A stretch of 64,000 nt of DNA from Bipolaris cookei (taxonomy: Eukaryota > Ascomycota > Dothideomycetes > Pleosporales > Pleosporaceae). Below are positions 19,028 to 30,657 of the stretch, piece by piece. Under the pieces are notes generated by a model, which saw nothing but the letters and a program-made list of their open reading frames with translations, did not search any database and had not been told where the DNA came from. Within the stretch, counting starts at the first letter, position 1; each line of letters begins with the position of its first letter. The position numbers and the translations under genes are program-made. Location of the stretch: positions 1-64,000 of the forward strand of contig NRSV01000090.1 in the NCBI GenBank assembly GCA_002286855.1. Direction: 5' to 3'.

Positions 19028-22000
19028 TCACATGGTCTCCAAACAACGTCGCTTAGCTGTCTGTATAGGCGAGTCGTCTAAGCGTCTCTTTTTGCTTGTT
19101 ACGACTGGAGCGGCGTGCGCATCCTTGAGCGCACTCCACTCAAGCATCTGTAGATCAACCAGGATTTTGAAGGTTAGAGGTGAAGCGCTGATATGATGGA
19201 TACCGTCCCTGTGCAATCTCAAACGGATATCTAGTTCGTCGTCGAGCGAAGGAACACGCAAACATACGGGTTTGCCGAAGTTCCCGTGGCTATCAAGCCA
19301 CCGTGATATCTTTTCTTTTGCATCACACACTTGCATTTGGATCTGGAACGTTGCTTCTAGACAATCAAGTTTCTGCATTAACTGGCAAAATGCGGGGCTG
19401 AGTCCCGGGATGCGACACCGAATCGTCCCATAACACGTATAGGAGCCTCGCTCATAGATGGGCATGCGTCCTGGCTGTAACTCAAAGTAAAACGTGAGAG
19501 CGATTGCAGCATCGGCCAAGTCACGCACAGCCGGGTCCGCTGTAAAGTAGGAGCTCGCCGCCTCAGCAAGACTCCCTATGGCGGAAACGTCATCTAGATC
19601 AGGTAACCCACCTTCTACGGGTAGGTTGAATCGATGGAGCCATTTATTTGTGCCAGCGGTCCCTCCGGGCAATGATGCGGCCATGATCTGTTGCATGAGG
19701 GCAAACCGCTTGTCCCCATTGAAATTCTCACTCAGGTAGTGGTCGGCAGTCTGCTGCAAAGAGCTGTTTCCGAAAAGCAAACTAGGATAGAAGCCTGCTT
19801 TGGCAACTTTTCTCGTAGTCGAAATGCCTGTTCCAACGGATACGAAGTGGTCAGCACGTCTCATACCAGGAGCCATTTTGTGCAGCTCTTGTACGGCAAG
19901 CATGCAGGGATTGTTGTCGCTCAGCCCACCATCCATGAACGTACTATGACCAGGCATCTTATGTGGCGTGAAATACCTATAGCTATCAGGCATCAGTTCA
20001 TCGGCTATGATTTGGGACACTTACCATGGAGCGGCTGACGTACATCGTGCACTGTTTTTGTAAGCGTTGAGTTTATGTTTCGACAGAGCAACTCACGCGT
20101 CCTTGATGCGTATCTCACTTGTAGCATCTTCTGAGCGTAAAAGCCGGTACGTTGATATATTTGCACATTCCTGGTCGCTGTATCTTGAAGTCATTCCGTT
20201 ATAGCTCGTTACTAGACATGTGTCGAGTGTGTCGGCATCGACGACAGGAAGACCGACTCGCGCTCCAATCGAAGACACATATTCAAGGTCTAGCATAGTA
20301 GAGTCACCAAAGACCTCCGTTAGTGCGTCCTCAATATCGCTGGCAGGAAAACGGCCATGGCGACACGAAGTGATGAGGGTATAAATTGTGGCAAGCAAAC
20401 TTAAGCCAAATTGGCTTCGCCCACGAAATATGCGCGTTGCCAGCTGGTCAAACAAAGTAAAAGATTCCTCGGCTCGCATGCCCAAACCGTAGGTAGCGAG
20501 GATGACCAGAGCACCTGTACCACAATCAGCTAGATGCGGGCACGAGAATACAAAAAATACGAAATTCCCGTAGTAACGTACCTGAACTTGTTCCATAAGC
20601 GAGGTCAAAGTGTTCTTGGATTGGCATATCAAGACCTATAGCTTTTTCGAGTGCGCAAAGAAATTGAATGGGAATTGCTGCGCGGATGCCACCACCATCA
20701 ATAGACAGCACACGAAGACCAGCAGTGGCGGGTTTTACGCGCACAGTGGCTTCGCATGACTGGGAGCAAATGGGGCAGCGATCTAATTCGTATAGATGTG
20801 GATCCTTTTCTGAATAACTTCCCATGGCCGTGAAGCATTTCTCGCAGATCAAATGGCCACACTTGAGCTTATGTTCCGGATCTGCTTGCACGCAAGCTAA
20901 ACAGACCTTGTGAAGCTTTCTAGCCGCAAGAAAAGGTTGAAATTCCGCTAATAATCTCTTACGAGCATCCGGACAGAGCATCATACTTCTTTGCACGAAG
21001 TGCTGTTCGATAAGTGAGACTAGTCGACTGCCAAGCAGGAGTACTGGATTGCCATCATGTCTGGAATATTTCATTGCCTTGTTTCCAGCTGCTTCTATAC
21101 AAGCGGACTTGTAGTGAGTCGTGAATACTTTAAGTGGATCAAAGACTTAGGCAAGTTAGCAAATCGAAGCTACGTCTCTACAGAACACTGACAAGGCACA
21201 TCATATGCATAGTTATCGACCGTAAAACAGCCTGCAACAAATGGGACTGCAAACTCCAACATCTCATTGAAGTTATCGACAGAGTCGAAAACAATGCTCA
21301 GATACGTCTGCAAGCGCGCAGCCACGGGACGGTGAGATCGCGACGCAGCAATCATGTTAAACGGAGCTTGCTTATTGCTGATAAAATGATCGCAAGCCTG
21401 ACGGAATAGAAGATCAAGGTGCACTGCATTTAGGAGTGTGTAGGTACGACCACGCTCGTTTCTGCTCGTATCTACTTCGCGTTTAATGCGGTCGGTCAGC
21501 GTCTGGGTGCTAGCATGCTTCACGTACACAGAGAGGCGAGAAGCCAAGTCAATCTTAGGCTGTTCCAAACGCGTACGTAAAAGATCCACTAGGTAGTCTC
21601 TCAAAACGGCCTCGCTTCGCTTTTCCGAAGATCCTGCCACGAAGAGTAATCGAGGCTGTACTTCGGCGCTGGCTTCTTGGTTAAGTGTCTGCTCGAGCCA
21701 GGGTACCATACGGTTCACCTGATGGTGCACATCGCGATTCCCCGTAGAGAAGAAGCACACCACGTCTGTAAATGGGCGGAGTAGTCTGCGATGTAGACTG
21801 TCGAAAGCCTCAGCTAAACTACCCACTTCCCACTGCAAAGCACGCACTGTTTGACGGTGACAAGGAGCGGCCATGGGCTCTACTACGGACGTACTCCGCT
21901 TCGAGATATCTTCGTGTGCGATTAGCATTGGATAGTCACTAAAAGCGGTAGCTGCGTCTAATCGTAAAGTTACTCCATGAGATGCTCGGCCATTCACGTA

Positions 22001-22195
22001 GGTTCTACTAGTGGGAAATGCATTGGCTAACAGTGTTCCCTTCCCAGCACTGCCAAGTACGACAACTAGGCTTGGACTCTGAGTGGCAGGTTTGTCTAGT
22101 CTTGTGACAATGTCATTCAGAGTACTAGCACAATGCAACAGAGATTTCTCTTTTCCATGAAGAGACAACCAGGACACGTGCTTGCAGCTCTTCAT
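19028..22195 (-). CDS. Patatin-like phospholipase with P-loop-like and RING-type regions
   Basis: Five exons join in frame to 986 aa: 22195-21193, 21145-20582, 20514-20097, 20051-20025 and 19976-19028. Introns are 45-67 bp with GT/AG ends. The 27-base exon 4 encodes part of AARCTSAAPW, the segment normally found in patatins. The N-terminal third contains GSAGKGTLL, a P-loop-like but irregular motif. A C3HC4-type finger follows (CLACVQADPEHKLKCGHLICEKCF...CPIC). The phospholipase domain shows the oxyanion loop DGGGIR, the nucleophile elbow GTSSG (Ser) and the catalytic DGG (FMDGGLSDNNP). It should hydrolyse acyl chains of membrane lipids in the cytoplasm. Patatins coupled to NLR-like modules are known in fungal immunity, so a defence role is possible. 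An additional 5' exon cannot be excluded. Confidence 0.88.
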
Positions 22196-22222
22196 GATTG
22201 CTGGATCACGACAGCTGACCAA

Positions 22223-22996
22223 AAAATGTACCTTAAGTGCGGCTTCAGGACGGCTTAGTGAGTAGTAACTTAGCTAGGCATCGATATGTTATATAACACC
22301 ACTATGACAACCGCGGATGCATGAGTAAAGTGATAAAGTAATTCCTTTACCTACATGTACATAATATGTAAGCACTTTCTAGCTATCATAAACATCAAAT
22401 CTATGAAGCAATTTGCAGTTTTATATCCACGCTCGTGTAAGCAGATATATTTTCCTTCTTGAAATTTCTATGGTGAATGGGGAATTGCATAGCGACGCTG
22501 TTACCAGCGATCGTAGATCACATACATAAAGCGGCTGCACAGTGGCTATATAAACGTTAAGGCTACCATGCCGAATACTATTCATAATTCAATACAACAG
22601 ATTCGCCAAGTATGAAACAAGAAGAGGAGAGACTTGAGTCAACTCAAAAAAAGCGGAGAACCAGGTAAGCAACCTCGTTCCATAGATGGATATGTGTGGT
22701 GGGCGAAGACTCGCTGAAAATTCGGTTCTCCTGTCGGTCATCACGCCGATAGGTAAGCAGCATGATGATTTGTGAATTTCATTCAGAAGGATCATTCTCA
22801 CAAGGTGTATATGATGATCTTTTTGCCGAAATCAGTGAGAACATATGGAAAACATTTTCTCCAGCTACTCGAAAGTCGGCATAATTACTTGCCCTTATCT
22901 CGCAGCGACTAGTTAATGATACATTCTTACACTCTGCAATTTTCACTCTTGTATACTCCATAGCTTCTGGCTTATATAATTCATTGTTTCGTCTAG
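22223..22996. other. AT-rich spacer, no gene supported
   Basis: The region upstream of the patatin gene probably holds its promoter. I see no motif-bearing frame. Confidence 0.4.
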
Positions 22997-22998
22997 TA

Positions 22999-23056
22999 AT
23001 GTCCCTCCCTGGGTCACGCAAATCCCCCCGTGCCGCAAGAAATGAGGGGTACTTTG
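22999..23056 (+). repeat. Left terminal inverted repeat of a pogo-type element
   Basis: It is preceded by TA at 22997-22998. The core GGGTCACGCAAATCCCCCCGTG recurs inverted at 29844-29884 and at 30658-30714. The match to the right copy at 30.7 kb extends about 57 bp. Differences are mostly C/T, as expected from RIP. Confidence 0.75.
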
Positions 23057-23619
23057 TCTTGGGAAAACAATATTTCTATTCACGCGTTGTTTCTCTACTA
23101 TTTTGATAGACAATCATGTTTCCTACCTTCTTCTTTAGGTGTAGATATCTCTCTTTACAAAAATTACGCTATTGTTGTTGCATCGGCGCTGATGCGCAGA
23201 AGACGCCTTTTCTAGAGACAAGCAACGACACCGCTGTAGATAGCCTCTATCAAGCCCTAATACACCCCTATACTAATAAACGAAGCTGTACACATTAAGG
23301 TAACCTTCAGCTATGCTGAGGAGCCAATCCCATCCCTTGGTGTGGTGTAGCGCCTATATTCATGCGTGATCGCCACCCCTGTCGGTACTTCCCAGCGAGC
23401 AGCTTCCGCATCTGGCTAGTATGAGACCGCTTACAGCGTAATTTTCTTTAGGCCAAGCCTGTGGCTTCGAAGCCTTGTGGCTGTGTAAGCTCTGGAATCC
23501 TGTCAGCAAGTTGAAGGTCACGTGGTAGTCAGCGTTAGCTTTATAATAATCTCTCTTATATTATAACAGTGTCTCGTTGGTCTAACAGCATAAACCCAAA
23601 CGCCGTACTAATTAATCCG

Positions 23620-25368
23620 TCAATACATTTTTGCAACAGGTGCCCTCCATGACAGTCCTGGCTCTGGCTGACGCAGCCTAGGCATGTTGTCAGGTCGCAC
23701 TGGAGCGTCAGCCTCTTCACCTTCGCCTTGCAGGTTCGCACCTGCTACTTCTGTCACCTCTTCTACAGTTACTGCAGCAGAGCTCTTAGGCTTACGCCCT
23801 CGTTTCTTAGGAACCTTAGCAGCTGACGCTTTCTCCTCTTTCTCAGCACGCTTAGCTCGTGCCTCTTCAAGGTCCTCGAAGCTCATCACCTTGGCCTTCC
23901 CTAAGACAATAGCCCTAGTCGATTGCCGAACTTTAGCCTCCTTGTTGACTTTCGTCAAGAACTCGTTTCGGTCTTGAAGAAGCGTCTGCTTTGCAAGGGA
24001 TATCTGCGCTGCACTCGCGAGCTTCTGTACGTACTTCTGCAGACGTTGTTTGCTCTGCTCGTCTAGTGCATACGCATCCTGTTTGATTAAGTTGTGTAAA
24101 GACATTACTGCCTCTGTAGATACTGGCGTTATAGGGGTTACAGGTACTTGTACTACTTGTTGGTCTTGTGGACAAGCAAGCACGTCTGGTGCAGCTATCT
24201 CAGAGGGCGGTTTTGGCGTCTTTCGAAGGACTCTCTCTGGGTTGAATGGGAACAAACCACTCGCTGCCCATGCTGCTATGATATTCCTCCTAGTTATCGC
24301 CGTCTCCCTAGCAGGCTTGTATACAGAAGTGAAGTGCTCCTTGCTGACAACTTCTAGTCCTCCTTGACAGAGCCGCTCTACCTCATCACGATAGGCTGTC
24401 TTGAGAGGGCCGAAGACTCCAACATCGCAGGGCTGCAGTTTATGTGAAGTATGAGACGGCAGGCGGCACATAGTAATATTATTGGCGAAGCAAAACTCCA
24501 GGATCTCTAGGGTCTCGTGCGTTCCAAAGCCATCGCAAATTAGGACCCGGGGCTTTCCGTTAGCTCGTCCGCTTGTTTGGGGATCGAATACACGGGTAAG
24601 CCACTCTAGGCTAATCTTTGAGTCGTTATATCCGTTCTCCGAGTGTCCATAATGCCAGCCAGGGGTTGAAAAGGTAGTCCAGTTGCTTCTATGGGTCGAA
24701 GCTGGCCAGATAATAAGTGGGAGCAGTGACCTACCATCAGCACTAATGCACTCAATAGCAGTTACCTGGGTGCGCTTGACGCCTGCTCCTCTGTAGTCAC
24801 GGAGGTCATCCTTGCTTACCAAGACTTTAACAGAGCCAAGCATGTTTAGCATGACGCCCGTCTCGTCCATATTGTACACGTTCTCAGGCCGCACCCTTGG
24901 GTCCTGTAGGACTCCCTTGATTACCTCAAACCAGTGCGTAACCTTGGTATAGATATTCCGTTCATGCCGTTTCCAGTCGATTGCCTTCACCTTCCTCCCT
25001 TTTAGTCGAGGGTTGCGTTTCTCAAAGGACCGAGCCCAGTTCTTGCCTGGGGGCTTGACAGGTTTGCCGGTCGTCGTCGTCGTCGTCGTCGTCCGTCGGC
25101 GTGCGAGACTAAAGGCTAACGATGGAACATACTTGATTCGGACGGGCTGTCCAAGTTCAGACATTAGCAAAAGATACGCGACAAGGGCTTTCTCTTCATC
25201 TGGGGTGAGATACTGCTGGCCTTGGGCCTTCTCCTTCATAGAGGGTCGTCCACGCCTGCGGTAGTATCGAGTATGATACGGAATAGCATCCTCCTGCAAT
25301 GGGGAAGTCCTAGTTGTTGGTGCACTAAATGGAATAGCTTCTGTCAACATTTGCCTTGATTGGGCCAT
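23620..25368 (-). CDS. Pogo/Fot-type DDE transposase (copy B)
   Basis: The frame reads 582 aa from the ATG at 25368. The longer frame to 25527 passes through the terminal repeat of the neighbouring Mutator-like element and is not genuine coding sequence. Catalytic motifs are YNMDETGVMLNM, VLICDGFGTHET and KLQPCDVG, all intact. A KKRGRKPKS basic tail and the ending SWRAPVAKMY follow. It is clearly homologous along its length to the transposase at 705-2414. Terminal repeats at 22999 and at 29884 or 30714 suggest a roughly 3-kb element (Mutator-like insertion excluded) with TA duplication. The frame lacks stops, so it may be a source of transposase. Confidence 0.88.
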   Translation of the reverse strand: MAQSRQMLTEAIPFSAPTTRTSPLQEDAIPYHTRYYRRRGRPSMKEKAQGQQYLTPDEEKALVAYLLLMSELGQPVRIKYVPSLAFSLARRRTTTTTTTTGKPVKPPGKNWARSFEKRNPRLKGRKVKAIDWKRHERNIYTKVTHWFEVIKGVLQDPRVRPENVYNMDETGVMLNMLGSVKVLVSKDDLRDYRGAGVKRTQVTAIECISADGRSLLPLIIWPASTHRSNWTTFSTPGWHYGHSENGYNDSKISLEWLTRVFDPQTSGRANGKPRVLICDGFGTHETLEILEFCFANNITMCRLPSHTSHKLQPCDVGVFGPLKTAYRDEVERLCQGGLEVVSKEHFTSVYKPARETAITRRNIIAAWAASGLFPFNPERVLRKTPKPPSEIAAPDVLACPQDQQVVQVPVTPITPVSTEAVMSLHNLIKQDAYALDEQSKQRLQKYVQKLASAAQISLAKQTLLQDRNEFLTKVNKEAKVRQSTRAIVLGKAKVMSFEDLEEARAKRAEKEEKASAAKVPKKRGRKPKSSAAVTVEEVTEVAGANLQGEGEEADAPVRPDNMPRLRQPEPGLSWRAPVAKMY

Positions 25369-25499
25369 GTCTACGATCGTGGTGTTGTGAGTACTGCCAC
25401 TGAGGCCACCACAATAGACCCCCCTCCCTACAACACCGCCTAGAAGACAAAGACACTCGCTCTGATGCCAGAAATAGATTAGCACGTGATTAGATAGAT

Positions 25500-25510
25500 G
25501 CTTCGAGAAC
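25500..25510 (+). repeat. Target-site duplication of the Mutator-like element, left
   Basis: GCTTCGAGAAC is present here and again at 29414-29424, immediately outside both terminal repeats. An 11-bp duplication is in the 8-11 bp range usual for Mutator-like elements. Confidence 0.9.
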
Positions 25511-25511
25511 C

Positions 25512-25641
25512 GGCAGATTTCCGCCACACCACTGCTTGGCGTAATAATTTCCCATCTACCACCGTTTCAAATACACTACCACACACGTGACGTTAGCTTG
25601 TAAAATATCCCAAATGCCACTGTTTCTATCCCACATGCCAC
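25512..25641 (+). repeat. Left 130-bp terminal inverted repeat of the MULE
   Basis: It starts GGCAGATTTCCGCCACACCA and ends CCCACATGCCAC. It is the reverse complement of 29284-29413, with only a few mismatches seen near the outer tip. Confidence 0.93.
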
Positions 25642-25983
25642 TGTTTGAAGCCTCAGCTAACAGGCACTTAGCCGCCTATAAGGGGTTTAAAAATAGCGAA
25701 TCTAACGCCCCTAAGGGAAGGGTATAGGACTTATGCAACCTCTCCCCAAAACTCCAAACACGACCGACCCTAACTGCTTCTCTGATAATCTATTATCGGC
25801 CTTTAACCTCACAACAGATTGTTTAGACTCAACAGAACTACCTTATCGACGAGCACTACTACAATAAGCCTGAGAAACGCTGCCCTACACGCTCTTAGGT
25901 TGTAGACAAAGACAGTAGTGGTTTTATATAAAGAGAAGGGTTGAAAATTGTAGTGTATAGTAGATCTAAATCTTTCTATAGTC

Positions 25984-28535
25984 TCACAATTGGCCTATTC
26001 GAGCTCTTTTTCTTGATCGCGTTGATAGGGCTGGAGGCTCTTCGCTTTGGACACTACTCTCTCCACTCGCCATAGGTCTTTTGTCTCTACTAGGTGGACT
26101 TGATGTGACATTATGGGTAATATGTGGAATAGAGCTAGATGTTGTGATTGTAAAAGTATTGCTCGTGATAGTAGAATCCATATAAGTGGCTTGTAAAGCG
26201 GCTAGATCTACTTGAGAGCCGCTGCTACTTTGCTGTTCATCGTCTAGCCGTAGCTGCTGATCTACAGTTGGCTGGAAGACTGGCGGTTTAGGAGATGTGG
26301 GCCGCAAGGTTGAATGTTCTGCTTCCGCTGTAGATGCCTGTGCCATATCAGGTTGACCGTCTTCGTTGTTTCGGTTCTCGTTCACTGCTTGCCTAGCAGC
26401 TCTAATTCGCTGAGTCTGGTGGCGCTCTCTTATTGCCTCGATTTCTTTGAGAGATGCTTGTATAGCTCTGATCCGTTGCCACAAGGTATCGTGCTCCCTT
26501 AAGTCTAGAGGTTGGGAAATGAAAGATAGGGTAGACACGGTTTGATCAGTAAGTTGAGATGATGCCTCTTGATTAGATATAATCTGTTCGGGACAGCGCT
26601 GGATAGGTGTACTCTGAATAGGACGATTTGAAGCATCCGAGTGTTGTTGGAAATATGTTGCGCCTGATTGATATCGGTTTCGAGCCTCATCCTGTTGCTC
26701 CTTCCGACAGTTTGGTGATGCTAGATTTCCAAGTCTCCGGGCCTCTGTCTCCCGGGTCCTTCGCTTCATCCTTTTCTGGACCGGACGACCTCGCGAGGGA
26801 GCATAAGGAGGTGGCTTTGTAACTCCATCAGGTTTGAGATCGTCCAGTAAAACTGGTAACAGAGAGTATTTATACTGCTCACGGTACTCAGATATCTCGT
26901 AGAACTTGGCAATATACTTCTCGGGTTTAGTATTAAAGAACCGACAAACGGCAATCGCATGTCTACAAGGAATTTTGTGATCCTGGAAAGCGAGACAGGA
27001 GCATTTCTGAGCTTTGAGCTGGACGAGGCGAGTATTCTGGTCCCCTGGGTTTGCTCGGTATGCTAGAGCTACCATATTCTCGCGCTCTTGAGGAGTCACA
27101 AGGTACTGGTTACTCTCCTCAAGCTCTTTCCGGAAATATGCCATAGCATAGTTAGTATACTTCTCGTCTTTCTGGGGGCTATGACGTCTTTCGTAAAATT
27201 TCGACATCATACATGTCCATATATGATGTAGTGAATGGAAAATCGGTAATTCACGGGCCTCCTATAGCTTGGTCTTAGTCGGAATAGAACAATAAGCTTT
27301 CTAACAAACTCACTTACCATCCATGCGCTATTTATCGACTCGGATATATTAGAACAAGTTTGACCAAACCGTGGGAAATCGACTAGTGGTGCATGTGATG
27401 TTGCGTAGTGCTTTGCATCGAGTTGATCCAGGTAGTGACGCGCAGGAGCAGAAAGAGACTCAATCTGATCCAAAAAGGCTTTAAATTTAGCCTTAGTCTC
27501 GACTAGACAAGCAGCTCTGAATATCTTCTCAACCTTTCTTCCAAACTCGTTTCCAACATTCTCTGCAAGATGTTGCGTGCAGTGATAGTGGAAAGCCTTT
27601 GGTAAAGCCTCTGCAACAGCTGGAACTAGACCTTTTGCTCGATCGCTAACAATTGTAAGATGCTCAAAATCGTCTCGTTCTTTCTCGGTAGTATCAAGGT
27701 TGTCGAGAAAGTATTCTCTGAAACCTTGTAGAAAGCTGAGCCACGATTCTTTAGACTCGTTTCTAGCGAATCCCCACATTAATGGTAGGATTTCCTCGTT
27801 AGCGTCAAGTGTTGTAAGAATAAGAAGAACTACGTTCTTTTCTGACTTCATATGGGCACCATCAACACAGATAAACTGTCGGGAGTGCCAAAATGCATGA
27901 ATACAAGCCCTCGGTGCTACATAGCACCATTCAAAGAATCCATCATTATCCGTCGAAATAGCAGCATTCGCCATCGAAGTAGCATAGTCTCCTTCGTCGT
28001 TCACATCTATATCTATATCAAGCCCGTTGTCCGTGATTGTCCGAAGGAATGGAAGGATGAGCTGGAAGGACTTCGTCTTGTCCATGAAGGCACTCTTTTG
28101 GATCTCCTTCTTTGCGCGCCACGCTTGTAGGTACGATATCTGATTTGAGTGCTGAAGTCTTTCGGCAGTCTGAATCTGGCGTGGCCTCGTCCGAAAGTCG
28201 CTCTTAACCATATCTCCTTGTCGGTGGGCAATGAGCTTTGCAGATCTTGATGCTTTCCAATCTTGATGGGAGCTAAGATCGCAGGTGTGAGGGACCAATT
28301 TCCGAAGCTCAAATTGATCGGATCGATTCATATAAGCGATCCGGAGGAAGAATTTGCATCCAGTTTCCTCGCTCGAGCGGCAGATAGCGTGAAATCTCGT
28401 CCGATCGCTGGCAGCTACTTTGAATGAAAGTCTCTGGGTCACCATAACGTGAAGAACCGACTCTTTTGCTTCATCAATTGACGCGAATGTCTGTCCGATA
28501 AATAGAGTACTAGGCAAATCCCTGGAGGATGCCAT
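25984..28535 (-). CDS. MULE transposase with SWIM zinc finger
   Basis: Two exons, 28535-27318 and 27261-25984, are joined across a 56-bp GTAAGT...CTATAG intron. This restores SINSAWM-EARELPIFHSLHHIW in frame and gives 831 aa. The N-terminal part is a FAR1/WRKY-GCM1-like DNA-binding region. The MULE core follows with CVDGAHMKSEKNVVLL (first Asp), LTIVSDRAKGLVPAV (second Asp) and the conserved HYHCTQHLAENV. A SWIM finger (CSCLAFQDHKIPCRHAIAV) lies in exon 2. The tail is low in complexity and ends in a basic RSRKRARIG. It would recognise the 130-bp ends and move the element by cut and paste. No stop codons or obvious RIP are present. Confidence 0.92.
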
Positions 28536-29283
28536 CGTAGTCAGTTGTTGCTAGATTTTGTGTTAACCTCGCGTTAGAACGCGTCGACTCTTCGATCGCG
28601 TCAGACGCGTTATGAACCGTCACGGCTTTAGCCGGGTGTTACAAGTAACAGGAAGGATTCTCTCCTTGACAAATGACGAGACGGCCGAAGGCCTACGGAC
28701 GCCCACGTCAGAAGGTAATGGACATCGCGGGGCTCGGGGTCACGTGATGTGCCATCCCGCCAAGACAGGACATCCCGCCAAGGATGGGAGGGTCAGGCAG
28801 TTAGGGATGGCATGCCATCCCAAACATCCCGCCAAGAAACAAAAGGATGGGATGGAAGGGATGGCAGGACTGGAAGCAATGAGGATATAAGGATGGATGG
28901 ATTTCATTATTTACTCTCGTTGTGGTCAACTCAAATTGTACTTTCTTACTAGTATCTTTTACTTCACAAGATAGTTACATGTTAGTCTATTGAATAGATT
29001 AGCGTTGTCAAACCCCGGTTACATCCATAACTCTTTTCCACTACGAATCGCCAGACAACCTCACGGAACACTAGCGTAAAGCTCACCGGCCTTAGTGTGG
29101 GACCCGGCAAGAGAAGTATAGATCCAGACCCCGTGTAACACCGGGCGCTGAGTCTGACGCGGATAATAGGAAGCCCCACCACCTAACACTAAAAACAACG
29201 ACATTATACAGACTTTTGTGTAAAACTAGTTTGTCTACTGCCTAAAAGAGTCTAGGGGAGGTGCGAAACCTACTAATAAGACG
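28536..29283. other. MULE 5' region with short GC-rich repeats
   Basis: This interval lies between the transposase start and the right terminal repeat. It contains at least three copies of CATCCCGCCAAG-like units (about 28750-28840) and a palindromic GGATGGCATGCCATCC. It could hold the transposase promoter or transposase binding sites. No gene is supported. Confidence 0.5.
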
Positions 29284-29413
29284 GTGGCATGTGGGATAGA
29301 AACAGTGGCATTTGGGATATTTTACAAGCTAACGTCACGTGTGTGGTAGTGTATTTGAAACGGTGGTAGATGGGAAATTATTACGCCAAGCAGTGGTGTG
29401 GCGGAAATTTGCC
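29284..29413 (-). repeat. Right 130-bp terminal inverted repeat of the MULE
   Basis: It matches the left repeat at 25512-25641 in reverse complement. It is followed directly by the second GCTTCGAGAAC. Confidence 0.93.
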
Positions 29414-29424
29414 GCTTCGAGAAC
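29414..29424 (+). repeat. Target-site duplication of the Mutator-like element, right
   Basis: GCTTCGAGAAC, identical to 25500-25510. Confidence 0.9.
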
Positions 29425-29843
29425 TGAACGCCACACTTTGGCCCGAATGAGCCTAGTATGAACTGCTGCGCTATCCACGTAAGCACACGAAAGTTACACG
29501 CTAACGGAACAAGATCACGGCTGGAACTCGGACAATTCCGGAATATAAATTATTTAAAGACAAGATGTTAAAAAAATGTAGAGATATTCTCTTCTATAGA
29601 TGCCCTATTGTTTAATTCACCTAGTATGTAGAAATGTTCTATATATCGTGCTATGACAGGGGTGTAGAGCCTATCAGCCCTAGACTGGCCGATACGGAAT
29701 GGGCGACGATAGGACCAAACACGCTGTAATATTTCCAACCACCCTTCTAAGTTTGTAGAAAATAGGCTTAAGAATGAGCGTTTTATTATCGCGGTGCAAT
29801 ACTAGCGATAGGGCGGGTTCCAAGATACTAAAATCGCAGGCTG

Positions 29844-29884
29844 TTTGCGGTACGGGGGGATTTGCGTGACACAGGGGGGGATGT
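29844..29884 (-). repeat. Right-type terminal repeat of pogo element (first copy)
   Basis: GGTACGGGGGGATTTGCGTG followed by ACACAGGGGGGGATGT and then TA. Its reverse complement matches the repeat at 22999, including the CCGCAA step on the inner side. Confidence 0.65.
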
Positions 29885-30089
29885 TATATGAAATATTGGC
29901 TCCAGTAGTGTTCGGTTTGAAAACTTCGCAGATAAGTGACTGGAGGTATGGCTAACGACGGCTAAGGTTATTTTGGGAAATCCATTGGTTGTCAAGATAG
30001 TCGCGACGTGGGATCTATGATCGATTGGTTGTAAAAATTGGAAGTTACAAGTGTATGGAAAAAATTCCGAATCTGCACAATTTAGTACA

Positions 30090-30437
30090 ATGAAGACCCC
30101 TAGAGCATTTGCTGGAAAACCAGCTGGCAACGATGAGCGTTTTTTCATAGACGGAAGTATGGGCAAGGCCCTCGCTCGGCCAGCTTACCACGTCGCAGGC
30201 TCATACGCATACAACTTCCAACAAGGCCCCAGCCAGCAGAGTAGCATGGCGCAGCTTGTTCTTGCTATGGCGGCTCTCAGCCTTGATAGCGGGAATATGG
30301 AGGAGATGGCTAAGAGGGGGTTCAAGGATTGCAATCTGAGCATAACCACTAAACGCCTTCAGCAATCTTTAGCTCTGGACAGCGAGTATGTGTTTGTAGA
30401 CAAGTGGCTGCGCACAATTGGAAAGTCCTTCTTATAG
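30090..30437 (+). CDS. Hypothetical 115-aa protein
   Basis: An ATG at 30090 opens a frame to 30437 between two right-type terminal repeats. The peptide (MKTPRAFAGKPAGNDERF...VDKWLRTIGKSFL) shows no family I recognise, no signal peptide and no membrane segment. It could be a passenger fragment inside a transposon or a chance frame. Confidence 0.3.
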   Translation: MKTPRAFAGKPAGNDERFFIDGSMGKALARPAYHVAGSYAYNFQQGPSQQSSMAQLVLAMAALSLDSGNMEEMAKRGFKDCNLSITTKRLQQSLALDSEYVFVDKWLRTIGKSFL

Positions 30438-30657
30438 TAACCAGTACAATCATAAAACTTCATTAATTATTCTAGGGTCCGTCCCTGTGGTTTGAGCACA
30501 CCTTTGCAACGAACTAAGTTAGATAACTAACTAGCTAGTTACAAGAAAGGTTGTTATTAGTCACACCTATAAAAAAGGGTAGATGATATAATTAACTATC
30601 TATAAAAAAAAGTACACAAACAACGGGTAAATAGAGATATTATTTTCTTATGTGGGG

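Larger units (their letters stand above)
25511..29413 (-). mobile_element. Mutator-like transposable element (MULE, Hop-like)
   Basis: This is a 3.9-kb element with nearly perfect 130-bp terminal inverted repeats (25512-25641 and 29284-29413) and an 11-bp direct duplication of target DNA. It carries one transposase gene. It sits about 140 bp upstream of the start codon of the pogo transposase (copy B), so it inserted into that older transposon. The near identity of the two ends, and the absence of stops in the gene, suggest a recent insertion. Confidence 0.93.

Noticed and set aside
25369..25527. 53-residue N-terminal extension of the pogo transposase copy B
   Set aside because: The extension runs into the MULE target duplication and terminal repeat, and has no similarity to copy A.
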